A stretch of DNA of 64,000 bases from Alteribacter populi (GCF_002352765.1 NZ_KZ293963.1:3808559-3872558), one strand, 5' to 3'; shown: positions 23,813-33,585, numbered from the stretch's first letter. Made by a program: numbers and translations. The notes: a model not told the origin generated them from the sequence alone.

Positions 23813-25955
23813 ATTTTTCAACTAACCCTTGCAGAACCGCTTTAATTTGAAAGTAATCAATTTCTTCAGGCAATGCCTCTTTCACCGGTTTTAACCCTTC
23901 AGAAAGATCAACGGTTTGGATCACTTCTTGAATCGCAGTGGTCACTTCCTCAGGAATGAGACGGGAAAAATCAACAGAGAGCCCTTCATCGGCACAGCGA
24001 AGAAGATGCTCCCCTGCTGTTGACACTTTGACGTCACGTTCCTCGGCAATGTCTTCAAGAGACTGGTCGGACTGGAACATTTGCAAAGTAACTAGATGGC
24101 TTGGTGTTTTGTCTTTTTTTCCGATCGCTGAACGACGTGAAGACCGGCTTCCAGTCACAGTAGTACTGGTAGATGCCATGGTAGGATTTTCCTCGCGATA
24201 CGTTCTGATTTTCTCCAAAAACGCTTCCCCATACTTTTCAAACTTCTGTGCCCCAAGTCCTTTCACTGCAAGCATTTCCTCTTCATTTTTAGGAAGTTTA
24301 TCGCAAAGTTCTTTGAGCGTTTTATCTGAAAATACCATATACGGTGCGACGCCCGATTCTTTAGCGAGTCCCGTTCGCAGTTCGCGGAGAATAGCGAAGA
24401 GTGGATGAGCCTCTGAAATCGTTTCTGCACGCTTCTCTTGTTTTTTCTCAACCTTTTCCTCACCCTTTAACACAGGTACTGTCTTTTCCGTTAATGTAAG
24501 TACAGGATAAGCACCATCGGTCATACGTAAATATTCCTCTGCGACGAGGTAGTCGATAAATTGAACGACTTCTTTAATCGTATACTGTTTCATTAATCCG
24601 TATGTTGATAGGCGGTCGAATGACATATCTTTTACCTTTTGGTTTGACGAACCGGTTAAGACTTGAGCGACCATTGTTTTGCCGAATCGTTCATTCATTC
24701 TCTTAATACATGAAAATACCATTTGTGCGTCTTTCGTTACGTCTTCCGTTTCCCTATCATCGGTACAGTTGCAGCACTGACTACAACTTTCTGCTCCTGA
24801 GTCGCCGAAATAATCGAGAATGTAAGACTGAAGGCAACCTTCTGTATGGCAATAGTTCACCATCTGATGGAGCTTTCGGTACTCGTTTTGCTTACGAGCA
24901 TCGTCACTATCAGATTGGTCGATTAAAAACTGCTGGACGCGAATATCTTGGGGGGAATATAGAAGCACACATTCACTCGGCTCTCCGTCACGCCCTGCAC
25001 GCCCCGCTTCTTGATAATAGCTTTCGACGTTTCGAGGCAGTTGATAATGGATGACAAAGCGAACGTTCGATTTGTTGATTCCCATACCAAAGGCGTTTGT
25101 GGCAACCATCACTTGGATTCGGTCGTACACGAAATCCTCCTGACTCGCTTCACGCTGGAGTGCCGTCATTCCGCCGTGATATTTTCCTGTATCCACGCCT
25201 TTTGCTTGTAAAAAATCATGGATACGCTCTACCTCTTTACGAGTAGAGGCGTAGATAATTCCTGGTTCACCAGGGTTTTTCTTGATGTAGTTGAGAGCGT
25301 AACGGTCTCGGTCTTGTCCTTTTAAAACGTGAAATGACAAGTTGTCTCTTGAAAATCCCGTCTGAACAACGCGGTCCTCAGCAATGCCAAAGGCCTGACA
25401 AATATCATCACGAACAGCAGGCGTAGCTGTTGCGGTTAACGCCAAAACGTTCGGTTGTGACCCAAACTGCTGTAGTACGGAAGGAATTCGCATGTAGCTT
25501 GGACGAAAATCATGTCCCCATTGAGAGACACAGTGAGCTTCATCCACAGCAACAAGGGAAACAGATAAACTTTTAAGCAGAGTAACAAATGATGGGACCT
25601 CAAAACGTTCCGGGGCTACATACAAAAGCTTAATGTCGCCATTTCTGATGGCAGAAATTCGCTCTTCGACTTCCTCATAACTCAACGAACTGTTAATAAA
25701 CGCTGATCCGATTTCCGCTTCACGCAGTTCATCAACCTGGTCTTTCATCAATGAGATCAACGGAGAAATGACAATCGTTAGCCCTGGGAGGAGGAGAGAA
25801 GGGATTTGGTAGCAGATCGACTTTCCTCCTCCGGTTGGCATGATTCCCATGGACGGGACACCCTCAAAAACGTGCTCGATAATTTGTTGTTGTCCGGGGC
25901 GAAATGATTCATATCCGAAGTGTTGTTTTAATTGGTGTTCGGCTTGTGTGATCAT
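23808..25955 (-). CDS. recQ: ATP-dependent DNA helicase RecQ
   Basis: A 715-residue 3'-5' DNA helicase acting in recombinational repair. Domains in order: DEAH helicase core with TGGGKS (41-46) and AVDEAHC (about 136-142), RecA-like domain 2 with YQLPRNVESYYQEAGRAGRDG, zinc-binding cysteines (YCHTEGCL, CSQCCNC), winged helix, HRDC domain (about 515-590) and a C-terminal HTH_40-like segment (about 625-700). That tail makes it longer than minimal RecQ. AAGGAGGAGAAT precedes the ATG. It reads in the same direction as yfmM, 38 bp downstream of it. Confidence 0.93.
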   Translation of the reverse strand: MITQAEHQLKQHFGYESFRPGQQQIIEHVFEGVPSMGIMPTGGGKSICYQIPSLLLPGLTIVISPLISLMKDQVDELREAEIGSAFINSSLSYEEVEERISAIRNGDIKLLYVAPERFEVPSFVTLLKSLSVSLVAVDEAHCVSQWGHDFRPSYMRIPSVLQQFGSQPNVLALTATATPAVRDDICQAFGIAEDRVVQTGFSRDNLSFHVLKGQDRDRYALNYIKKNPGEPGIIYASTRKEVERIHDFLQAKGVDTGKYHGGMTALQREASQEDFVYDRIQVMVATNAFGMGINKSNVRFVIHYQLPRNVESYYQEAGRAGRDGEPSECVLLYSPQDIRVQQFLIDQSDSDDARKQNEYRKLHQMVNYCHTEGCLQSYILDYFGDSGAESCSQCCNCTDDRETEDVTKDAQMVFSCIKRMNERFGKTMVAQVLTGSSNQKVKDMSFDRLSTYGLMKQYTIKEVVQFIDYLVAEEYLRMTDGAYPVLTLTEKTVPVLKGEEKVEKKQEKRAETISEAHPLFAILRELRTGLAKESGVAPYMVFSDKTLKELCDKLPKNEEEMLAVKGLGAQKFEKYGEAFLEKIRTYREENPTMASTSTTVTGSRSSRRSAIGKKDKTPSHLVTLQMFQSDQSLEDIAEERDVKVSTAGEHLLRCADEGLSVDFSRLIPEEVTTAIQEVIQTVDLSEGLKPVKEALPEEIDYFQIKAVLQGLVEKS

Positions 25956-25993
25956 CTATTCTCCTCCTTTTGAACATCGGTTAATGCGAGTGA

Positions 25994-27550
25994 TTAAAAT
26001 ACTTTTGTCGCCCAGTCTTCACAATTCCAAACGTCAGTGACGATGTCTTCGTAAAATTCAGGTTCGTGACTAATTAACAGAATGCTGCCTTTGTATTCTT
26101 TCAACGCACGCTTCAATTCTTCTTTTGCATCGACGTCTAAGTGGTTTGTCGGCTCATCGAGTACGAGAAGGTTTGTTTCATTGTTAATCAGCTTACATAG
26201 ACGTACCTTTGCCTTTTCGCCACCACTTAACACTGCTACTTTACTTTCAATGTGTTTTGTCATGAGACCACATTTGGCTAGAGCAGAACGTACTTCATAT
26301 TGATTAAAAGCAGGAAATTCATCCCACACTTCTTCGATACATGTTTTGTTATTCGCAGATTTAATCTCTTGCTCGAAATATCCGATATGAAGGTGCTCGC
26401 CACGTTCAACCGATCCGCTAATCGGCTTGATTTCACCTAATATACTGCGAAGAAGCGTTGTTTTCCCGATTCCATTTGCACCTACTAGAGCAAGCTTCTG
26501 CCCACGTTCCATACGGAGGTTGAGCGGCCTAGATAGCGGCTCATCGTAACCGATGACGAGGTCGTTCGTTTCAAAAATCAGCTTCCCTGGTGTACGGGCA
26601 GCCTTAAAATGGAACTCTGGTTTCGGTTTTTCTTGAGCTAGCTCAATGACATCCATTTTATCCAGCTTTTTTTGACGAGACATCGCCATGTTTCGCGTTG
26701 AGATTCGTGCTTTGTTTCGAGCAACAAAGTCCTTTAAGTCTGCGATTTCTTGCTGCTGTTTCTTATAGGCGGCTTCAAGCTGTTGCTTTTTCACTTCGTA
26801 TACTTGCATAAAATGGTCGTAATCACCGACATAGCGGTTCAACTCTTGATTTTCCATATGATAGATCAAGTTAATGACACTGTTTAAAAACGGAATGTCA
26901 TGAGAAATCAAAATGAACGCATTTTCATACTCTTGGAGGTACCTTTTTAGCCACTCGATATGTTGCTCGTCAAGATAGTTTGTCGGCTCGTCCAACAGCA
27001 GAATGTCCGGCTTTTCGAGAAGAAGTTTCCCGAGTAAAATCTTCGTGCGTTGTCCGCCGCTTAATTCGCTTACATCGCGCTCAAGCCCAATTTCATCGAG
27101 TCCTAAACCTCGAGCTATTTCTTCAACTTTTGCATCAATCACGTAAAAGTCGTTGTTTGTAAGCATGTCTTGCATCGTACCGACTTCTTCAAGGAGTTTT
27201 TCAAGCTCTTCAGGAGTTGATTCTCCCATTTTTTCGTATAGGGCATTCATGTCATTTTCAATATCAAATAAATACTGAAAGGCACTTTTTAAAATGTCAC
27301 GAATTGTGAGCCCTTTTTCAAGAACGGTATGTTGGTCGAGAAAACCTACGCGGACACTTTTAGCCCATTCGACTTTACCTTCATCAGGCTCAAGCTTTCG
27401 AGTAATAATGTTCATAAACGTTGATTTACCTTCACCATTGGCGCCGATCAATCCGATATGTTCGCCTTTTAGCAGCCGAAACGACACGTCGTGAAAAATC
27501 GCCCGATCACCAAAGCCATGGCTTAAATTTTTAACAGTTAAAATACTCAT
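25994..27550 (-). CDS. yfmM: ABC-F family ATPase YfmM
   Basis: A 518-residue soluble ABC-F protein, the exact length of B. subtilis YfmM, with which it looks near-collinear. Two ABC domains: GANGEGKST (36-44), LSGGQRTK, LLDEPTNYLDEQH in the first; GANGIGKTT, LSGGEKAKVRL, VLDEPTNHLDVDA in the second, separated by the basic linker VKKQQLEAAYKKQQQEIADL. ABC-F proteins act on ribosomes rather than transporting substrates. The helicase gene yfmL is divergent, 109 bp away, as in B. subtilis. Confidence 0.92.
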   Translation of the reverse strand: MSILTVKNLSHGFGDRAIFHDVSFRLLKGEHIGLIGANGEGKSTFMNIITRKLEPDEGKVEWAKSVRVGFLDQHTVLEKGLTIRDILKSAFQYLFDIENDMNALYEKMGESTPEELEKLLEEVGTMQDMLTNNDFYVIDAKVEEIARGLGLDEIGLERDVSELSGGQRTKILLGKLLLEKPDILLLDEPTNYLDEQHIEWLKRYLQEYENAFILISHDIPFLNSVINLIYHMENQELNRYVGDYDHFMQVYEVKKQQLEAAYKKQQQEIADLKDFVARNKARISTRNMAMSRQKKLDKMDVIELAQEKPKPEFHFKAARTPGKLIFETNDLVIGYDEPLSRPLNLRMERGQKLALVGANGIGKTTLLRSILGEIKPISGSVERGEHLHIGYFEQEIKSANNKTCIEEVWDEFPAFNQYEVRSALAKCGLMTKHIESKVAVLSGGEKAKVRLCKLINNETNLLVLDEPTNHLDVDAKEELKRALKEYKGSILLISHEPEFYEDIVTDVWNCEDWATKVF

Positions 27551-27662
27551 TTAGACACACCTCTATTTTTACTTTCATATACGTACTCCCATTTTGCTCA
27601 AAAGGGAAGAGTAGGGTACACTCTTCAATAGACACTTTTAGATTAAAAAAAGGAGAAATATG

Positions 27663-28793
27663 ATGACAGACTATATAAAATCAATGCAGCCTTTTATTCA
27701 ACAGGCTTGGGAAAAAGCTGGCTTTACAGAGCCTACAGCTATTCAGGAAGAGGCAACACCGCTTATTTTACAAAAAAAAGATGTGATTGCGGAATCACCA
27801 ACAGGCACGGGGAAAACAATAGCGTACCTCTTGCCGATTTTACAGCAAATTGACACAGAAAAGAAGGATGTCCAGGCAGTTATTTTAGCGTCCTCGCAGG
27901 AACTCGTGATGCAAATCCTGGAACAAATTCAAGAGTGGTCTCAAGGAAGCGGCATGAAATCAGCCTCTTTTATCGGCGGAGCGAACACGAAACGCCAACT
28001 GGAAAAATTGAAGAAGAAGCCGCATATTATTGCCGGAACGCCTGGCAGGTTAGCTGAACTCGTGAAAATGAAGAAGCTAAAAATGCATGAGGTGAAGACG
28101 ATTGTGTTAGATGAAGGAGATCAGCTGTTAATCCCGGAGCACGAGCAAACGATCGAACAGATTATTAAATCAACATTAAAGGATCGCCAACTCGTATTAT
28201 TTTCAGCCACCGTCCCTGAGCAGGTTGAAAAGAAAGCAGCATCGCTAATGAAAGAGCCTGAGAAAGTAAAGGTAAGTCATGATAAAAAAGCTCTTGGGAA
28301 AGTGGAACATCTGTATGTCGTTTGTGAGGAGCGCGAAAAAATCGAAGTCGTAAACAGTATTGTTAAAAACCAGCAGATCAAAGCATTGGCGTTTGTAAAT
28401 GACATCGGGGAAGTCAATGTGATCGGGGAAAAGCTTAGCTTTAAAAAGGTTGACGTTGGTGTATTACATAGCGAGACAAAAAAACAAGAGCGTGAGCATG
28501 CGATTAAACGGTTTCGTTCTGGAGATACCTCGTTGTTAGTAGCTACTGACTTGGCATCTCGCGGGCTGGATATTCAAGAGTTAACGCATGTCATTCAGAT
28601 GGACGTACCAAGAGATGGAAAGCAGTACATTCACCGGGCAGGAAGAACGGGCCGAAGCGGTGCAGAAGGTACGGTCATTTCTCTTGTGGAACCAAGGGAA
28701 GAGCGTTCATTAAAACGGGCGGCAAAAGAAGCGGGTGTAAAGCTTGATGAGCGTGAATTAAAAAGAGGCCGTTTAGTGGAAATAAAAAAATAA
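27663..28793 (+). CDS. yfmL: DEAD-box RNA helicase YfmL
   Basis: A 376-residue minimal DEAD-box helicase without a C-terminal extension. Motifs: Q motif (FTEPTAIQEEA), I SPTGTGKT (about 43-50), Ib TPGR, II as DEGD rather than DEAD (LDEGDQLL), III SAT, V ATDLASRGLD and VI HRAGRTGRSG. The DEGD variant is notable. YfmL of B. subtilis takes part in 50S ribosome assembly. ATG 27663 is preferred to the adjacent ATG 27660 for spacing to AGGAG. Confidence 0.9.
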   Translation: MTDYIKSMQPFIQQAWEKAGFTEPTAIQEEATPLILQKKDVIAESPTGTGKTIAYLLPILQQIDTEKKDVQAVILASSQELVMQILEQIQEWSQGSGMKSASFIGGANTKRQLEKLKKKPHIIAGTPGRLAELVKMKKLKMHEVKTIVLDEGDQLLIPEHEQTIEQIIKSTLKDRQLVLFSATVPEQVEKKAASLMKEPEKVKVSHDKKALGKVEHLYVVCEEREKIEVVNSIVKNQQIKALAFVNDIGEVNVIGEKLSFKKVDVGVLHSETKKQEREHAIKRFRSGDTSLLVATDLASRGLDIQELTHVIQMDVPRDGKQYIHRAGRTGRSGAEGTVISLVEPREERSLKRAAKEAGVKLDERELKRGRLVEIKK

Positions 28794-28798
28794 CTAAA

Positions 28799-28842
28799 AA
28801 CACAGCAAGGTAGAGAGGTGTTTCTCTTACCTTGCTGTGTTT
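28799..28842 (+). terminator. Terminator of yfmL
   Basis: AACACAGCAAGGTA and its complement form a long stem with an inner GAGA/TCTC extension, ending in TTTATTTT. Confidence 0.8.
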
Positions 28843-28880
28843 TATTTTACCAAATGAACCTACAGTAATAAAGTGAAAAT

Positions 28881-31214
28881 TCATTCTTTTATTTCGTAAG
28901 TGTCAGCTTTTGCTTGGTCGATAAACGGACTTTTTTCACCTGACGAGACAAGATACAATTCGTGCATCGCTCGAGTACACACAGTATAAAAGAGGTTCCG
29001 TTCAGATTCTTTGTGATAATGGTCTTTCGATGCGTCATAAAGAATCACAGTGTCAAATTCAATTCCCTTGGCTAAGTACGAAGGAATGACGACGAGACCT
29101 TTTTTGTACGTATAGGTTTCTTTATCAATAAGTTGGGCTGAAGTGTGCTGTGCCAAAATATCATGCACAGCTCTGCTTTCGTTTATCGTTTTGCAAATGA
29201 CAGCAACGGTTTCCATATTATTTTCAGTACAAGAAGTGATCAATACCTGGATCTTGTTATTCATTTCTTCTTTGGAGGTTGTTTCTATATAAACAGGTTT
29301 TTTACCGTCTCGGTTAAACGGGATGATCTCATCACCACCTTCGATGAGCTGAGAAGTAAACGTCACGATCGGAGCAGTAGAACGGTAGCTTCGCATTAGT
29401 GTAATCCGTTCTGTATTACTAGTCGAATCTTCATTTGTCTCATCCAACGGTGAAGAGTTCGTTAACGTATGAAGGTAAATCGACTGATGGACATCGCCTA
29501 ATAAAGTCATACGCGCTTGTGGAAACAGCTGTTTTAGATAAGCAAATTGAAACGGTGAGTAATCCTGAGCCTCATCGATAAACACGTGACGAATGTGGGT
29601 AAGCGGGCGTCGTCCTTTGATTTTGTCTTGTAAATACAAATAAGGCGTTGCCTCTTCCCAAGTAAGTTTTTTGTTTTGCAGGCTATTGATCGCCTCGTTA
29701 CAAATATTGTGCCATTCAGCGTTATCCGTTTGTACGTCAGTTTTAAGGTAGTAATAAAACTCACGATACGTCTTAACGACATTTACAAACGCGAGGTTTT
29801 TGATTTTTCGTTTTAATGGAGCAAGCTGTTTTTTTACGACTCGTTTACTCAACCATTCTTCTTCACGGTCAAAGTCGTCAAACGTATCTTCAGTAAACCG
29901 TTTATTTTTCTCTAGTTTGTTAAACCCTTCTAAATACTCTTCCTTGTCAAGAAGCTGGATCGCTTCTTCCACCCAAGGCTTTTTCCATTCCGAACGCTGT
30001 ACGGCCTTTATTTGTTGCAAAAGCCATTCCGATGTAAGTTCCATTCGGTTAGGGATTGAAATGGCTGAATCGAGTCCATAAAAATAGGCGGAAATCTCAT
30101 TAGCAGAGACGAGTGTCTCTTTACGAAAACGAATGTTTTGAAAATGAAGACCTCCGTGTTCCAGCTTGGAAACAAATTCGTCAATTTGGTTTTTAAAAGA
30201 AAGAGATGACTTCATCTGAACAGCTGTGTTTCGTTCTTCATCTTGGGTAGAATCATCGGACTCGAGAAACCATTCCATTTGTTCAAACGGATCTTCAACA
30301 TCAAATGTTTCTCCGAGCTCTTTTTGCACGTATTCATTGAATGTCGTTTGCCACATGTTTTCTTCACCTAACTCGGGTAAAACCGTAGCTACATAACTAT
30401 TAAACAGCGGGTTAGGAGAGAAAAGCACCATGTTTTCGGCTGTTAATGATTCGCGGTGGGCATAGAGTAAATAGGCGACACGTTGTAACGCGGCTGATGT
30501 TTTCCCGCTTCCGGCTACTCCTTGAACGACCAGATAACGACTACGTTCATTCCGAATAATTTGATTTTGCTCTTTTTGAATCGTCGACACGATCGTTTTC
30601 ATTTGCGGGCTTGAATGGCTACCAAGTAGATTCTGAAGTAAACGATCACCAATGGTAATGCCGGTATCAAAGAGCCCTTTGATTTCACTATTTCGGATAA
30701 TAAATTGCCGCTTTAAAGTCATCTCCCCTTCAATCGAACCGTCCATCGTCTCAAATTCGGCTGGACCGGGTGAGTAGTTGTAATACATGCTTGAAATCGG
30801 CGCACGCCAATCATAAATGAGGAAATCCTCTTCCTTTTTATCCATGAGAGAAGCAATGCCGATATAGGCCACTTCGGTATTTGTTTCGCCATTCTCTTGA
30901 AAGTCAATTCGACCAAAATAAGGAGAATCTTCCAACCGAAGGAGTGTTTTTAATTTCTCGGACTGTTGCCCGTGACTTCGTTCCCGTTCTGACAAAAATT
31001 CTGCCTGTTGTTTAATGCTGGCTTGAGTTTCAATAATGTCGTCGGGATCATCGATATTAACGGTGACATCATCCCAAAAGCTTTTTCGGAAGTGAATAAT
31101 GTCTTTTTTTAAATCACTTGAGCTTTCTTGGAGGATTCGCTGTTTTGTTTTAATCGTATCGAGCACAAAGTCAACGCGATCTTGTTCTTCAGTCCATTTG
31201 TTATTTTCGCTCAC
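28881..31214 (-). CDS. helD: RNA polymerase recycling motor HelD
   Basis: A 777-residue UvrD-like ATPase that in B. subtilis binds RNA polymerase and frees stalled complexes and DNA. The N-terminal coiled coil (KQRILQESSSDLKKDI...) is followed by the split helicase core: Walker A GVAGSGKTSAALQRVAYLLY (about 229-248), VFIDEAQDYSPFQ, LLGDVHQSIY, LMRSYRSTAPIV and a C-terminal SYLAKGIEFDTVILYDA motif. Length equals that of HelD. GTG start at 31214 follows AGGGAGTGG. Confidence 0.92.
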   Translation of the reverse strand: MSENNKWTEEQDRVDFVLDTIKTKQRILQESSSDLKKDIIHFRKSFWDDVTVNIDDPDDIIETQASIKQQAEFLSERERSHGQQSEKLKTLLRLEDSPYFGRIDFQENGETNTEVAYIGIASLMDKKEEDFLIYDWRAPISSMYYNYSPGPAEFETMDGSIEGEMTLKRQFIIRNSEIKGLFDTGITIGDRLLQNLLGSHSSPQMKTIVSTIQKEQNQIIRNERSRYLVVQGVAGSGKTSAALQRVAYLLYAHRESLTAENMVLFSPNPLFNSYVATVLPELGEENMWQTTFNEYVQKELGETFDVEDPFEQMEWFLESDDSTQDEERNTAVQMKSSLSFKNQIDEFVSKLEHGGLHFQNIRFRKETLVSANEISAYFYGLDSAISIPNRMELTSEWLLQQIKAVQRSEWKKPWVEEAIQLLDKEEYLEGFNKLEKNKRFTEDTFDDFDREEEWLSKRVVKKQLAPLKRKIKNLAFVNVVKTYREFYYYLKTDVQTDNAEWHNICNEAINSLQNKKLTWEEATPYLYLQDKIKGRRPLTHIRHVFIDEAQDYSPFQFAYLKQLFPQARMTLLGDVHQSIYLHTLTNSSPLDETNEDSTSNTERITLMRSYRSTAPIVTFTSQLIEGGDEIIPFNRDGKKPVYIETTSKEEMNNKIQVLITSCTENNMETVAVICKTINESRAVHDILAQHTSAQLIDKETYTYKKGLVVIPSYLAKGIEFDTVILYDASKDHYHKESERNLFYTVCTRAMHELYLVSSGEKSPFIDQAKADTYEIKE

Positions 31215-31236
31215 AAAACCACTCCCTAAAAGATAG

Positions 31237-31265
31237 TTGACAAACTACATTTTGTGTAGTAAGAT
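31237..31265 (+). promoter_or_regulatory. Consensus promoter with internal palindrome upstream of helD (opposite strand)
   Basis: TTGACA (31237-31242), 17 nt, TAAGAT (31260-31265). A palindrome ACTACA-N5-TGTAGT (31244-31260) fills the spacer, and a second CTACAC...GTGTAG pair lies at 31300-31322. Reads away from helD. Confidence 0.65.
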
Positions 31266-31271
31266 ATAGTT

Positions 31272-31396
31272 GGGTTAAAATTAAATATTTAAAATAAAAC
31301 TACACAAGTGTTTCTAGTGTAGCATAAGCTGTGTATTGAAACAATTTATTTTTACAAAGTAGAGCATCTCTTTTTGGAAAGAGATGCTCTTTTTTA
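31272..31396 (+). ncRNA. Candidate small RNA, about 125 nt
   Basis: The promoter at 31237-31265 would start a transcript near 31272 that ends at a strong terminator (31361-31396). No ATG occurs between them and no reading frame is supported. The start is estimated from promoter spacing. Confidence 0.45.
31361..31396 (+). terminator. Rho-independent terminator with no upstream gene on its strand
   Basis: AGAGCATCTCTTT / AAAGAGATGCTCT, loop TTGG, followed by six T. On the plus strand nothing but the candidate small RNA precedes it. Confidence 0.8.
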
Positions 31397-31487
31397 CTAG
31401 TTGAATGAATTTCATAAATCTCAACGGATTTCAAACATTAAAGCCAGCTATTTTTAACTGAACATGTAATATAAAGCACACCCATTT

Positions 31488-31650
31488 TAAAAAGGCTCAT
31501 CTGCGCAGTTGGCCGAAATCTGCGAGACTCCTGCGGAAAAACGGACCAGCCAAGACCCCGCAGGGCGCCTTTCCCGAGGAGGTTTGGCGGTTCGTCCGCG
31601 GAAAGCGAGCAGATGCAAGCCGACGAAGCTACAAGTAGATACGCTTTTAA
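31488..31650. repeat. Dispersed repeat, copy B (about 160 bp)
   Basis: Same orientation and block order as copy A at 15922-16083, including GTCCGCGGAAAGCGAGCAG. Non-coding. Confidence 0.75.
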
Positions 31651-31727
31651 AAAAATGGGAGGGAAATGTTGTGCTGAAATAGTATGCAATTTTATATATA
31701 TGAATGATGAAGTGGTACTAATATGAG

Positions 31728-31946
31728 TTAGTCCATCGTGTTGTTACCGTTTTGCTGCTCTAATTCTTTCTTAGCAAAATCGTGATTTCCTTCTTCGATG
31801 TTGGATAATTCATCAACAGCGTCACCTCTGTAGTTAGCATCCGTTACACTAGTTTCTGGGTGCTGTGGATCTGTATTTTCCTCATTCGTTCTCGCATAAG
31901 GTTGTTTATCATGGTTAGCATACTCTCTATTTTCTGGTTTTTTCAC
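31728..31946 (-). CDS. Small hydrophilic hypothetical protein
   Basis: A 72-residue, highly charged, Asn/Glu-rich protein (VKKPENREYANHDKQPYART, ending EQQNGNNTMD) without hydrophobic segments, probably disordered. Such proteins in Bacillaceae are often sporulation- or stress-associated, but no family is recognised. GTG start at 31946 follows AGAGGTG by 6-7 bases. Confidence 0.55.
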   Translation of the reverse strand: MKKPENREYANHDKQPYARTNEENTDPQHPETSVTDANYRGDAVDELSNIEEGNHDFAKKELEQQNGNNTMD

Positions 31947-32127
31947 CTTTAACACCTCTAATTCTTTTTTTAGGACTCTTCCTTGTAGTATGAATCCGCA
32001 AGATATTCTTTATGCTACGTGTATTAATAAGGAAGGGGAAAGTATAATATAGTACCTAGGATTAGTACCTGGTAATAAAAATGGTTGCAAGAGCCAACTA
32101 ACACTGATAAGATTAAAGGAATTACTA

Positions 32128-32400
32128 ATAGAGGATGTTCAAAAAGTCCGCTAAAAAAAGCTGTCGGAGAATAGGCACTCCTGTTAAATACCGCCACCCT
32201 GTGGCGAACGCAGAAGTCACCCCGTCCTGGGGAAGCTCGTTGGCTTGTTTCTCGCTCCTCACATATTAACAACAGATATCTCTTTCTCTGCGAGTTAGTA
32301 TCGCTACGATGTTTTGCTCGTCGCTCTGATGCTCGAAAACTTCGCCGCCTCGACCTACTCGGCTCTTTTTATGCTCCTTTTTTGAACACGAACTAATAAG
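32128..32400. repeat. Dispersed intergenic repeat (GGATGTTCAAAAAGTCCGCT type)
   Basis: A non-coding 270-bp element starting GGATGTTCAAAAAGTCCGCT and ending near TTTTTTGAACACGAACTAAT, so its ends are partly complementary (TTCAAAAA/TTTTTGAA). I recall very similar elements between Bacillaceae genes. A short related start, GAGGATGTTCAAGA, is at 63416. Confidence 0.55.
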
Positions 32401-32460
32401 CAAGATGGACAGGCCAAAAAAATACGAAAGATCTATGTCAAGAAGAGGAGTGGATGAAAA

Positions 32461-33579
32461 GTGTCACAAAATCGTACGGGGTCTGACCCCGAATATCACA
32501 CGTTTGGATGGTATGCGGCGAGAGTATCGCCTCATATGCCTAAAAAAGCGTTTAAGGCAGCGCCTGGGAGGTTGTGGGGAGGCTTGATTTACGCCCTCAT
32601 CGCAATTGGAGGCGTGTTGTCAATCGGACTGTTCGACTTAAATATATGGTTGAAATTTCTCATTGCGGTCATCCTTGGCTCGTGTTTTGCTTCACTAGGG
32701 TTCCTAGGACACGAAATTCTTCATGGAACTGTAGTTCGTAAACGCTGGCTGCGAAATCTTTTGGGGGCGGTGGCATTTTGGCCGTTGACGACAGGACCTG
32801 AGTTGTGGAAGAAGTGGCATAACATGGAGCACCACCAGCATACTCAGGATGAACATAAAGACCCTGATGCCTGGCCGTCTATTAATCAACTTGCGAAAAG
32901 TCGCCTTTTACGATGGTTGTATAAAATCCCGTTTACTATTCGTGCACTGTCCAGTTTTGTAGCATTAGCGTTCACGTTTACAGTTCACTCTACTCACATG
33001 TTTGTCACTTACATCAAAGATTTTAATAAAGAAAAGCAAATGAAGGCTTGGATGCAGTTCATCCTTCCTTGGGCAACATGGATTGGACTCCTCGTATGGA
33101 TTGGCCCAGTGAAATGGCTATTTGCCTTTTTCATTCCACTGCTTATTGCTAATTTCATTGTAATGGCTTACATTGCGACCAATCATAGGTTGAACCCACT
33201 CGTTCCTGTAAATGATCCATTAGCAAATAGTCTGACTGTAACGGTACCGAAATGGGTCGATGTCCTTCACTTTAATTTCTCTTACCACACGGAGCATCAT
33301 TTGTTCCCAGGAATGAACCCGAAATACTATCCGATGGTAAAAAGAAAAATTAAAGAAATGTGGCCCGAGCGTTATCATGAAATGCCAATGGCGAAAGCAA
33401 TGATTGCACTATGGAAAACGCCTCGCGTCTACTTTGAACAAGATCAGCTCGTAGATCCAAATCGCGCTGCGGCATATGGCTCGTTAGGTAACGGATTAGA
33501 TCCGAATAACATTAAGCATGAGGATGCTGACTTATCAGGCACACCATTTCTTAATCAAAAATCTAATAAAGAACAATAA
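32461..33579 (+). CDS. Fatty acid desaturase family protein
   Basis: A 372-residue membrane di-iron desaturase. Three histidine boxes are visible: HEILHG (about 84-89), HNMEHHQH (about 120-127) and HTEHHLFPG (about 278-286), with hydrophobic pairs between them. It introduces a double bond into membrane acyl chains, usually for fluidity at low temperature. It is not closely similar to B. subtilis Des by memory. GTG start at 32461 follows AGAGGAGTGG. It is monocistronic with its own terminator. Confidence 0.85.
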   Translation: MSQNRTGSDPEYHTFGWYAARVSPHMPKKAFKAAPGRLWGGLIYALIAIGGVLSIGLFDLNIWLKFLIAVILGSCFASLGFLGHEILHGTVVRKRWLRNLLGAVAFWPLTTGPELWKKWHNMEHHQHTQDEHKDPDAWPSINQLAKSRLLRWLYKIPFTIRALSSFVALAFTFTVHSTHMFVTYIKDFNKEKQMKAWMQFILPWATWIGLLVWIGPVKWLFAFFIPLLIANFIVMAYIATNHRLNPLVPVNDPLANSLTVTVPKWVDVLHFNFSYHTEHHLFPGMNPKYYPMVKRKIKEMWPERYHEMPMAKAMIALWKTPRVYFEQDQLVDPNRAAAYGSLGNGLDPNNIKHEDADLSGTPFLNQKSNKEQ

Positions 33580-33585
33580 ATAAGT

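Noticed and set aside
31438..31689. Minus-strand 83-codon reading frame
   Set aside because: It lies over dispersed repeat copy B and is a by-product of GC-rich repeat DNA; the same is true of the 119-codon frame over copy A at 15789-16148.
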